From Chlorobiaceae bacterium (GTDB lineage Bacteria; Bacteroidota; Chlorobiia; Chlorobiales; Chlorobiaceae), in assembly GCA_016931495.1 (NCBI GenBank), contig JAFGER010000087.1:1-36772 (forward strand): 36,772 bases of DNA, written 5' to 3'. Positions within the stretch are counted from its first letter, which is position 1. The number at the start of each line of letters is the position of its first letter. The notes beneath the pieces were generated by a model. It did not search any database. It was not told the DNA's origin and saw nothing but the letters and a program-made list of their open reading frames with translations. Position numbers and translations under genes: made by a program. Shown piece after piece: positions 17,493 through 25,015 of this stretch.

Positions 17493-17552
17493 GGTTTCAG
17501 TAGTCCCGACAGGATGAGGCGATGGATATTAAAGTGTAAAAAGCGCACAACG

Positions 17553-17786
17553 TCAGCATGATCGCCCATCTTCTGCTATCCGCCATCCGCCGGAGTGCCA
17601 CTTCAACAAAACAACCCGCGTTCCGTTCATTTCACTCTCGACGCAGAAATTGATGCGAATGGCACCCGAAAGTGCTTCCGGCAAGCAGAGTGCTGCAGGA
17701 TACTGACTGATTTTTATCGACACTTCCACCAGGCCAACAGAGGAAATTTGACCTGTCAAGGCTACATCCAAAAGCTTGCGGCGCAC
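17553..17786 (-). pseudogene. Possible remnant of an unidentified gene
   Basis: A 77-codon frame with a GTG start, ordinary codon use and protein-like composition (QISSVGLVEVSIKISQYPA, then INFCVESEMNGTRVVLLKWH). There is no ribosome binding site, and its 5' side merges with a degraded MITE-like copy at about 17780. It looks like a gene tail cut by the repeat. I do not recognise the family. Confidence 0.25.
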
Positions 17787-17903
17787 CCCGACAGCAGGGC
17801 TGGGCGTTGCCAGAAATCCTTACGCTCTGCCGGTTCGCTCCGGCCTCCGCGCGCCATCCGCCTTTGCGCCCGGTCCGATCACGGCACTTTCGGAGACGTT
17901 CTC
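17780..17903. repeat. Degraded copy of the MITE-like element
   Basis: GGGCGTTGCCAGAAATCCT followed by a CGCTCCGG block and a CACTTTCGGAGACG end match the copy at 18208-18346 with many changes. The terminal repeats are barely recognisable. Between this and the first CRISPR repeat at 18039 there is only AT-rich DNA. Confidence 0.5.
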
Positions 17904-18207
17904 AAGATTGAAAATACCCTGAAGAAAACTCTGTTTTGAAGAAATTCTTCTCATAACTCGAAAAATTTAAAGAAAACGGGATGAATTTCCTCTCTCAGTC
18001 CAAGAACATTCAATGCAAACAAATCCCGATCCCGCATCGCGTCAATCCACGCGCCCGCGGGGGGCGCGAAACCGCAAAAGAATGGCAGAGCGATCCAGTA
18101 ATCCAGTACAGCGTTTCAATCCACGCGCCCGCGAGGGGCGCGAATTTTGGGCCGATACGGTGAAAGCAATTGTTTCACCCCGCGCATCCGCTGGGGATGA
18201 GACTACG

Positions 18208-18346
18208 GGCGCCTCTGAAAACGTATGACGAGCCTGATGGCTGCGCAGGGCGTTGCCAGAAATCCTCACGAACTCCCGGTATGCTCCGGTTTTTGCGCTC
18301 CAGCCACCATGCGTTCAGACCTTTCATGGCATTTTTCAGAGGCGCT
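18208..18346. mobile_element. MITE-like element inserted in a CRISPR spacer
   Basis: 139 bp with terminal inverted repeats GGCGCCTCTGAAAA and TTTTCAGAGGCGCT. The interior AAATCCTCACG...GCTCCGG...GCGCTCCAGCC matches the family. Removing it leaves 42 bases between the repeats at 18172 and 18385, the size of another spacer in this array, so insertion into a spacer is the simplest explanation. Confidence 0.78.
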
Positions 18347-18775
18347 CGTCAATGATTCCCCGGTGATCTTCTGATGTCCAAATGGTTTCAATCCGCGCGC
18401 CCCGAGGGGGCGCGACATCAGCGGCTCCTGAAGCAGTTGATAAGTTTATAGTTTCAATCCACGCGCCCGCAAAGGAGCGCGACTCAGGCGGCGATGAAAA
18501 GTCTCCGCATTTGTTGGAAGTTTCAATGCACGCGCCCCCCGGGGGCGCGACGCTGATGCGCTGGCATGAGCCAACCCCAAAATATAAGTTTCAATCCACG
18601 CGCCCAAATTGGGCGCGGTCGTTCGCTTATCGGGGATGAACCGGCACCTCCAATTGTTTCAATTCACACACCCGGAGGGGTGCGACAGGGTGAACGTAAC
18701 AATCAGGCAGAGGACAGCTTTACTTCAATGAGCACGTCCAACAGAGCGCGAAGATTGTTCCGGTCTCTGCCTATG

Positions 18776-18900
18776 GTCATCTCTGAAAAGATGTTGCGCA
18801 TTCCGGTTGCTGCGTTGAGCGGTGACCGAAATCCTCGGGTACGCAGCATTACACACCGTCCGCCTTGCACTGCAACCGCACGGTGCGCTTTTCAGCGACA
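18776..18900. repeat. Degraded MITE-like copy inside the CRISPR region
   Basis: CATCTCTGAAAAG at the left, GGTTGCTGCGTTGAGCGGTG then GAAATCCTC, CGCCTTGCA and GCGCTTTTCAGCGAC at the right align with the intact family copies at 24803 and 36671. It is more diverged than the 18208 copy and splits the last recognisable repeat (18921) from the rest. Confidence 0.7.
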
Positions 18901-19002
18901 ACTCTGTTCGGGAAGCCTACGTTTCAATCCACGAGCCCACCTGGAGGCGAAACAGCGCATTGAGAAAAACGCTAGAAAAACTGGGTTTAGCGCTTTCCCC
19001 GG

Positions 19003-19355
19003 TCAATTGAGCGCTTCAGGCACGCAGAACTCGATGAGCGAGCAATGGCCGCAAGAGCAACGTGCTTCATCGAAAACCGCCTACAGCCGGCGCATTGTCT
19101 CTGAGCGGAATACCATGCACCTGGCAGGATTGACGCGCCAAAGCAACTTTGCAGGGCAGGTCGCCTCGGCGCAAGGCCGGGCTTCAACATCAGCCAAGCC
19201 GGAGGACAGTGCCCACCCGCTCATGCAGCGCCCTCCATCCGGCGGCGTTCTGAGGCCCGTTCCGGAGCTGTTCGAGATCAATTTTCGAACAACGCCGGTA
19301 ACCGTCGAAACCATGCCGATGCGGTCGAGGCCGCCAAATCGGCTTCGGCGCCCAT
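19003..19355 (-). pseudogene. cas4: Decayed cas4 (type I-C adaptation nuclease)
   Basis: Reading frames in pieces match Cas4. An ATG at 19355, five bases after the cas7 stop, opens MGAEADLAAS. A second frame (19205-19315) gives YRRCSKIDLEQL...RALHERVGTV, like the N-terminal Cys-and-ALHERV part of Cas4. A third (about 19084-19180) gives ARPCAEATCPAKLL...MVFRSETMRRL then TAG, like the LCAQA...LFYGxTRRR part. The last piece, AVFDEARCSCGHCSLIEFCVPEAL, ends at TGA 19003-19005 and matches the C-terminal cysteine cluster. At least two frameshifts, one stop and an internal deletion are needed. Cas4 is a RecB-like iron-sulfur nuclease that trims prespacers. Position right after cas7 is the normal type I-C order; cas1 and cas2 should follow but are gone. 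Confidence 0.75.
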
Positions 19356-19359
19356 GCTT

Positions 19360-20259
19360 CTATCCGAGTTTCCGGAGCAGCTTCACTTCGCCCGGATTTG
19401 ACTCATCGACCAGCACCTCATAATCGCTGAACGAACGGGCCGGGCCAACGGAACCCTCTTTGCGCTTCACGGCGATACGCTCGAAGAGGCTGCTTGCCGG
19501 AGCGTTGCCCAAAGCCGAGCTGTGCTCGAAAACGTACAGGCCGCGTGTGGACATCAAGCCGCGAGCCGCCGAACGGTCATGCTCGAACATGTTCAGCAGG
19601 GCGCTCCAGAAAAGGTCGAGGTCGTTTTCTGAAAATCCTGTCTGCTGGGCAAGGTTTGCCGAAACGAATCCATGAGTGCGATACAGTCCATACGGCACCG
19701 TGTATTTACGGCCCATCGTCCGGTTGTCGCCGCTTTGCTTTTCCGCTTCAGCTTCGGTAGCAACGGCCATTCGTGTAATGCTGTGTTCCAGCGCCACGAC
19801 AGGCTCGACCGAGCGGGCAAAGGTCATCTGAATCGGGCCACGGACCTGACCGGCATTGGCTCCGGTTGACATGACAGCCCCAAAGGTGCGTATATCATAA
19901 TATTTTGCGCACATCTGAACTCGCCCCTTCTCAACCTCTCCACCCTGGGCCGCACCTGGTTTATTGCGTTTCGATCCATCTTTTGAATCTGACGGCGGCA
20001 CTGAAAGATCGATACCAAGATCGGAATAGGCCTGATCTATAATCTTGTTCAGAACCGCTTTCTCCCTGATAAATATATTCTGGCCCGATAACAGTGCATA
20101 GTTGCGAACTTTACGTTTCAAACAGACATCGGTTACCAGTCCCATGCCGGTTTCAGCATCAATGCGCGGGAGGTTGCCGGCATCGGGATCGCCATTCGGG
20201 TTGCCATCCTGAACATCAAAAAGCAGAACGAAATCATAGCGCTTTTTAAGGTTACTCAT
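19360..20259 (-). CDS. cas7: Cas7c (Csd2), type I-C Cascade backbone
   Basis: The product is 299 residues, the usual size. The N-terminal strand and loop ([17 protein letters not shown], about 9-25) is a hallmark of the Csd2/Cas7 family, as is a following segment [12 protein letters not shown]. Several Cas7 subunits coat the crRNA along the interference complex. The start is two bases after the cas8c stop, so translation is coupled. The frame is intact to the stop at 19360, just before the decayed cas4. Confidence 0.95.
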   Translation of the reverse strand: MSNLKKRYDFVLLFDVQDGNPNGDPDAGNLPRIDAETGMGLVTDVCLKRKVRNYALLSGQNIFIREKAVLNKIIDQAYSDLGIDLSVPPSDSKDGSKRNKPGAAQGGEVEKGRVQMCAKYYDIRTFGAVMSTGANAGQVRGPIQMTFARSVEPVVALEHSITRMAVATEAEAEKQSGDNRTMGRKYTVPYGLYRTHGFVSANLAQQTGFSENDLDLFWSALLNMFEHDRSAARGLMSTRGLYVFEHSSALGNAPASSLFERIAVKRKEGSVGPARSFSDYEVLVDESNPGEVKLLRKLG

Positions 20260-20261
20260 AA

Positions 20262-22013
20262 TTACTCTTTTTGATTGTCATTATTATTGTTCGAATCTCT
20301 CTTTTTGAAAAAATCCTGGCGCTGGTGATAGTACCCGATCGCAAATCGCGCCTGATCTTCCATTGAAAGATGAGAAGGCATCTCTGTATCAAATCCATCG
20401 AATACACCCGTAAGCACTCTTTCAAAATTCAATCGTCTTGTGGAGTTTTCGAGTTTGAGGAGATGATGATTTTTCAGCTTCAATAATTGTGGAAATACAG
20501 TCACCGGCGCCGAACATGCCGCACCGTAATAGCGATCCCGAATCGTTGTATTAATGCGTGGAATCGCCTCTTCCTGAATCTTTTCCAAAACAGCGAAAAG
20601 TCGTCCAAGCCGGTATCCCGGATTGTTGTTGGTTGGATCAAGTGCCACGGTTATCTCCTGTGCTTGAGTGTTATGAATTTTTGAAAAACGGTTGAGATAT
20701 GCTTTCAGAATACCCGCCTGAACCCTTGTCACCTCCTGCGTTGCGCGAATTCGGCGGATAGTCTGCTGAAGCATGGTTGCCGGGTAAACACTTCCGGTTA
20801 TCACCGATTGACATATCTGCCCGGCAAGGTTTGAAGGGACATTATCCACCTTGCCCTCGTGAGCCATTGCGGATAAAATCCAGAACATGGAATAATGACC
20901 AGCGTCTTTTTTGCTTCTTATAATGTCAAGATCATCAAAGTGCCGGCGTAAAGTGCCGGCAAATTCTCCAATGGTGCCGGTATGCCAGAAGCGAACAGAA
21001 ATCCGAGCCGAGTTCGGTGCAAGGCCAAGCACAAAAAACCTCGTATCCGAATCCATTTCATCATGGTCATTGCCAACTCCCTGATACATGATCTTCAGCG
21101 CTCTGAGATCTGCATCAGGATCATCTTTCGAATATCCGATCAGGGCGAAAACAATCTCTTCAAACACATCCTTTTTTTGTGCCCAGAATATTGTCGTTGT
21201 ATCGCCAACCTGCACCTTGTTTTTTGATCCTTTTGCCAACAGCGTGTTCAAGGCTGTCGTATAGGCAAACTCCGCTGATTTGCTTATCGGCGCATTGAAC
21301 GCCTGCTCTTTTCCATACGAATCGTAACCGGAATTTTTCTGAAACGAGATAAATTTTTTTGAATCCCTGTTAATTGGCGTATCGCTGTGAATTCTGGCAA
21401 TCGCAGCAGTTTTTCCTGTCACCATACAAAGACCGGTAACGCCGTCGGCATGCGCTCCAACCCGGGCCTCAACATACATGCTTACGGCATCCCGGCATGG
21501 AACAGGATCAACGTCTCCGTCAAGCCGGAAGCTCATGGTGCACCCAATAATCGTGGCGCACTCGTCCCAGTTTTCGGAGCCAGTGAGCTTTTCATACTCG
21601 CCATTCTCGTAAAAAAGAATAACTGCCGTCACGCCCTCATCGGCCTTGACATCCGCAGGCAATTCCTGAATCCTTCCGATAAAACTCGACATCTGCTTTT
21701 CAGCCATTGCCCGGTCTTTCTCGCTTTCACTTCGCGCATGTCCAGCCACATAGCCGTAATGATCCCAGAGAAGAAAACTCGTTTTCCAGCCGTTGGGACC
21801 AGTCCGGACAACAGACTTCGGCACCAGGTATCGTTTCGCTTTTTTCTTCTTGCCATCGACCTCCCGCGTATCTTCGAGCGATATGAAATTACCGTTCCGG
21901 TCAATCACGATGACAAAGGGAATTTCCTTCCACTCAAACCCCTCCGGCGCTATACCGCTGTCAGGATCGGCAGCTTTACGCTGGTAATAGTCGTAGAGTG
22001 CCTGCAAAATCAT
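20262..22013 (-). CDS. cas8c: Cas8c (Csd1), type I-C Cascade large subunit
   Basis: The product is 583 residues from the ATG at 22013, which overlaps the cas5 stop as ATGA; a longer frame to 22070 lies inside cas5 and is not used. It begins [18 protein letters not shown], the typical Csd1 start, and has Csd1-like segments such as [20 protein letters not shown] and [18 protein letters not shown]. Cas8c recognises the PAM and holds the target strand; its 3' end also encodes the small subunit Cas11c in studied systems. The frame is complete and its composition is AT-richer than the metabolic genes around it. Confidence 0.95.
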   Translation of the reverse strand: MILQALYDYYQRKAADPDSGIAPEGFEWKEIPFVIVIDRNGNFISLEDTREVDGKKKKAKRYLVPKSVVRTGPNGWKTSFLLWDHYGYVAGHARSESEKDRAMAEKQMSSFIGRIQELPADVKADEGVTAVILFYENGEYEKLTGSENWDECATIIGCTMSFRLDGDVDPVPCRDAVSMYVEARVGAHADGVTGLCMVTGKTAAIARIHSDTPINRDSKKFISFQKNSGYDSYGKEQAFNAPISKSAEFAYTTALNTLLAKGSKNKVQVGDTTTIFWAQKKDVFEEIVFALIGYSKDDPDADLRALKIMYQGVGNDHDEMDSDTRFFVLGLAPNSARISVRFWHTGTIGEFAGTLRRHFDDLDIIRSKKDAGHYSMFWILSAMAHEGKVDNVPSNLAGQICQSVITGSVYPATMLQQTIRRIRATQEVTRVQAGILKAYLNRFSKIHNTQAQEITVALDPTNNNPGYRLGRLFAVLEKIQEEAIPRINTTIRDRYYGAACSAPVTVFPQLLKLKNHHLLKLENSTRRLNFERVLTGVFDGFDTEMPSHLSMEDQARFAIGYYHQRQDFFKKRDSNNNNDNQKE

Positions 22014-22714
22014 TTTCTCACCTCCTCGCTCTCCCATGCCGGAACATTGATTACCCCGTTTTCCAGACATGCCCTGAAAAATGCAGGAGCCGGTTCTTTC
22101 AGGTTCTTCTCAAAGTCGAGATCGTAGAGCATAAAGCCGAGATCGCAGGTTTCGCTGATCGGCGCGGGTTCGTCCGCCGGATTCTCGACCAGCCTGAACT
22201 CGCAACTGAACTCGCGGCAACCGAGATATGGCTGGCTGAAACACTGCCCTTTCCGCATTCGCCGCTCGAAGATGCCGTAATATTTCCCAGGATTCTCATC
22301 CTTGCGCAGCTCTGTGGCCTCCCAACCATCCTGCAATGAATGACGCTTCACTTCCGGGCGCTTTGACGGCGGAATAAATTCAAGTTCGGCGTGAAGCCGG
22401 TAGGCCACGTCCCGAAGAAACAGGCCGGCTCGCTGCTGCCGTGCATCCTCGATGAAAATCCCCTGACTCCGCTCGCTTGCCGTTTGAGCGACTTCATTGC
22501 GCCGCACCGAAACCCATTTGATCGGCTTGAGCACCTCAATCTTGCGGATTCTCCAGCGAATGGCTGGCTTCCAGAAAATCGCCTCGAAAATTCCCCGTGC
22601 CGCCGAAGGGGTGATGACATCGTAGCTGACTCGCTCAACCTTCATTTCAGGCCGGGTGAAGCAGGCATACTCGCCCTTGACTTCGATGCAGAACGGTTTA
22701 TTCCAATGCTCCAT
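22010..22714 (-). CDS. cas5: Cas5c (Cas5d), crRNA-processing subunit
   Basis: The product is 234 residues from the ATG at 22714; the frame runs up to 22804 but the extension crosses an inverted repeat and has no Cas5 similarity. The Cas5 N-terminus is EVKGEYACFTRPEMKVERVSYD, followed by TPSAARGIFEAIFWKPAIRW. In type I-C this subunit replaces Cas6 and cuts the repeat RNA, then caps the 5' handle. It is the first cas gene here; cas3, which normally precedes it, is absent. The frame appears intact. Confidence 0.94.
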   Translation of the reverse strand: MEHWNKPFCIEVKGEYACFTRPEMKVERVSYDVITPSAARGIFEAIFWKPAIRWRIRKIEVLKPIKWVSVRRNEVAQTASERSQGIFIEDARQQRAGLFLRDVAYRLHAELEFIPPSKRPEVKRHSLQDGWEATELRKDENPGKYYGIFERRMRKGQCFSQPYLGCREFSCEFRLVENPADEPAPISETCDLGFMLYDLDFEKNLKEPAPAFFRACLENGVINVPAWESEEVRK

Positions 22715-22769
22715 AGCGTGCTTCTTCTTGTTGAGCTTGAGGCAACTCCAAAACGCAGTACGAGTCCCT

Positions 22770-22845
22770 GTTGCCACGTTGTGTGCGCAAAAACAAGTGC
22801 GCACACACGGTACGTGATGATTTTGAGCTCACACAACGCGGCAAC
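22770..22845. repeat. 76 bp nested inverted repeat upstream of cas5
   Basis: Outer arms of 16 bases, GTTGCCACGTTGTGTG and CACACAACGCGGCAAC, pair with one G-T mismatch. Inside lies a second hairpin GTGTGCGC / GCGCACAC around AAAAACAAGT. It sits 56 bases ahead of the cas5 start. It may be an operator, an RNA element or a tiny insertion; the rest of 22846-23160 is AT-rich and gene-free. Confidence 0.8.
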
Positions 22846-23161
22846 CGATGCTCGTTACAGGTTTTTTCAAGCGCTCTTTACAGTTTTTATGTATTGACGT
22901 ATACCCATGATTCATATTCAAGCAAGAAAGTGCAAGCTGAGTGGCGTACAGAAATCCGGGCGGATTGTTGTGGTTAGGGGTTTTCACGCACGGAAAAAAG
23001 TATAAAAACGACGTATCCTTTATTTTCAGAACCAGTCTTTCAACAAAACGCCTTCTCCTTACAAAAACAGAGTGCTTTTATTATTCATTTTGAAACAATA
23101 CTGATAAATATCACAATAAAATAGCAATAATCACAATTTTTGTAAGTAATACCATTGTCTT

Positions 23162-23350
23162 TTGGCGCGCAAACGGGTTATTACGGGCATTTCCGAAAAG
23201 GGGGAGATGTCCATTCACACAGTCACGGTATCACTGAGACCGGGAGGGATTGCCCAGAAATGCACGGCTTCAGTGCCGGCGCATTGCACCCTGAAACAGC
23301 TGTTCAAGCTCTTCTCAGGGCACAGTTATCTCCGGAAAAAGGGGTTGTGA
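23162..23350 (+). CDS. Doubtful small ORF
   Basis: A 62-residue frame. The more likely start is an internal ATG at 23210 preceded at once by GGGGGAG, giving MSIHTVTVSLRPGGIAQKCT and ending FSGHSYLRKKGL. It has two cysteines, no known motif, and lies in a gene-poor stretch between the cas operon and the gene at 23693. It could be a short remnant. Confidence 0.25.
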   Translation: MARKRVITGISEKGEMSIHTVTVSLRPGGIAQKCTASVPAHCTLKQLFKLFSGHSYLRKKGL

Positions 23351-23368
23351 ACCATCCTGTTGAGCGGC

Positions 23369-23611
23369 ATGCAACGTATCGGTACAGGTCAGCCGGCGCA
23401 GTCAAATCCTCGCAACAACGCTCACAGAGCAGGTCGGCCTGATCGTGAAGGTACCCGGCGATCGGGAATCATGCTCATTGGGCGGGATAACACCATGAGA
23501 TGCAATGGTTGCGGAAAACAGAGAGGCAAACAGGATTCTTTCGTGAAAGGGGCAGGGAAAAAACGAAGGCGCGGAAGAGAAATGCTCTGTCCGGGTCAGA
23601 GAGCACCTTGA
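23369..23611 (+). CDS. Doubtful small basic Cys-containing ORF
   Basis: An 80-residue frame, very basic, with a zinc-finger-like pair in MRCNGCGKQ and a later Cys in MLCPGQ. It follows the previous small ORF by 18 bases. There is no clear ribosome binding site. A competing frame also has coding-like words (TLTEQVGLIVKVPGD), so this may be a frameshifted relic. Confidence 0.2.
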   Translation: MQRIGTGQPAQSNPRNNAHRAGRPDREGTRRSGIMLIGRDNTMRCNGCGKQRGKQDSFVKGAGKKRRRGREMLCPGQRAP

Positions 23612-23692
23612 GCGCGGCTGAGCATATCAATGGTTCAAACTGTTCCTGACAGATGAAGGGAAGCTTTCAGAAAAAAAGGGGTAACGGGGATC

Positions 23693-24061
23693 TTAGCGCA
23701 GCCAGGCCTTTGCATCCCTGTAGCTTCGGAATGCCCTCATCTTGAACGGAATTCTTTCACGATCAGCCTCTTCACAAAAGATTTTGAAAAGACCATACTG
23801 GAACCCGGTTGAGGCCAACAAAGCTCCTTTCTCCTTTTTTGCTCCGACAGGAAAATAGGTCTTTATCCTGTTGACCGCCTCGAACATATCAAGGTTCGAA
23901 AAGTCACAGACAAATCCTTCATCGAAAACCCAGAGAGAGTTCTTGTAGGGATATGCGGGATGCAGCATGAGAGTCTGCTGTATTTTGTAAAGAGCTTTCT
24001 GGTCAACAGTACCAGTAATCTTCACCTCAAGGCGATCGGGCTTGTTATGGACTTCGTACAT
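23693..24061 (-). CDS. 122-residue STAS-like protein of unknown function (paralog A)
   Basis: The product is 122 residues from the ATG at 24061; the frame extends to 24127 but the added 22 residues look non-native. Predicted alternating strands and helices: MYEVHNKPDRLEVKITG, a helix, then SLWVFDEG and GALLASTG. The last part is a helix plus FRSYRDAKAWL, the layout of STAS/SpoIIAA-like proteins. It aligns without gaps to the 122-residue product of 29152-29520, sharing MY, Asn6, Thr-Gly 16-17, Trp44 and the spacing of the basic loop near 75. No Ser phosphorylation site is evident. It may be a small regulatory or binding domain; the partner is unknown. Confidence 0.7.
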   Translation of the reverse strand: MYEVHNKPDRLEVKITGTVDQKALYKIQQTLMLHPAYPYKNSLWVFDEGFVCDFSNLDMFEAVNRIKTYFPVGAKKEKGALLASTGFQYGLFKIFCEEADRERIPFKMRAFRSYRDAKAWLR

Positions 24062-24802
24062 GGGTTGCACGCAATTAGTAGTTTTGAGTTTGAGTCGTGG
24101 ATACTTAAAAGGGGTACTACTCTGCACTACTTAATGCACGAACAATATATACCCAGCCACCGTTTATTCACAAAATTATTTTATCCCCAGAACACCGGCA
24201 AGGAGCACGGGCTTCAACAAAATCACGGACGATCCGGCGTTCATTCCATCAGAATAACGTGTCAAGCCTTGTCTTTTCTGCACTCTGGCACAGTTGAGCG
24301 AGATGGCGAGGCAGGTCTGTCGTGCTTTTCTTTTCATTCAGAGCAGCAAATGTAACACTCAGCACAAGATAAAAAATACAGAAATTTCTACGTCAAAAAC
24401 AAGCCGCAAGAAAAAAAACAGCTTGACGCACATACAAAAAAAATAATGTGACAAACTGAACGCATCCCTGCCCTGGAGAGGCGCGGAAGAAAAAAAGAAA
24501 AAACGTGCCGGGGAATGTTCATGGAGGCAAGATGGTTAACTGGGTTAACATCCGGACAAGCAACGACAGGTCTTTCGATTATGCAGCATCATGTCTGGCA
24601 TTATCACGGTTTTGCAGCTCTTCGCCGACGGGTGCCGGAGGGCGCAGCGCCAAGCAAAAGAGTTCGGGTGGTTTTCGTTATATTGGCGCACAGGTCAATC
24701 CGTGACATGACCGAACCGGGCACCCGAAGCGCGGGTTTCCGGAGTTTCGGAAAGGCCGGGCCGGCAGCGTTCGCTCCAGACGTCCGCTTTGCCGTCATGG
24801 AG
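24062..24802. other. Gene-poor region, nothing recognised
   Basis: The part from 24120 to 24480 is AT-rich with A runs, and the part from 24480 to 24802 is GC-richer. Short open frames occur but show neither ribosome binding sites nor protein-like composition. It probably holds the promoter of the gene at 23693, close to 24100-24180. Confidence 0.4.
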
Positions 24803-24944
24803 GGCACCTCTAAAAAGTGTCATGAGCGGCCCGAGTGCAAGGCGGCTGGAGCGCAGAAACCGGAGCGTACACGGAGTACGTAAGGATTTCGAGCACCACC
24901 CAAGCGCCGACAATCGTGACGCGAAATAAGTTTTTAGAGGTGCC
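24803..24944. mobile_element. Intact MITE-like element
   Basis: 142 bp bounded by perfect 14 bp inverted repeats GGCACCTCTAAAAA and TTTTTAGAGGTGCC. In reverse orientation it is nearly identical to the copy split between the two window ends, so it moved or spread recently. No clear target duplication is seen. It ends 71 bases before the start of the large dehydrogenase gene. Confidence 0.9.
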
Positions 24945-25015
24945 CTGGATTGTATAAGCTCCGGAGACCGTCAGAGGCGCCGGAATGAACAAGAATATTT
25001 TCGTCAGCAGTACCA

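Larger units (their letters stand above)
18039..18951 (-). CRISPR. Eroded type I-C CRISPR array
   Basis: Copies of a ~32 bp repeat (plus strand GTTTCAATCCACGCGCCC..., i.e. GTCGCGCCCC...GGATTGAAAC in crRNA sense) lie at 18039, 18113, 18172, 18385, 18451, 18520, 18588, 18656 and 18921; a very poor match is at about 18720. Almost every copy differs from the others, some by compensatory changes in the GCGCCC/GGGCGC stem. Spacers between 18385 and 18656 are 34-36 bases; elsewhere they are irregular. One gap holds a complete MITE-like element and another a degraded one. Repeat type and direction match the adjacent cas genes, whose transcription runs toward the array. The array appears old and no longer maintained. 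Confidence 0.9.

Noticed and set aside
18566-19423. A 285-codon open frame across the CRISPR array and cas4 remnant
   Set aside because: It reads through repeats, spacers and a MITE remnant, has low-complexity Arg/Ser/Pro composition and covers the antisense of recognisable cas4 pieces.
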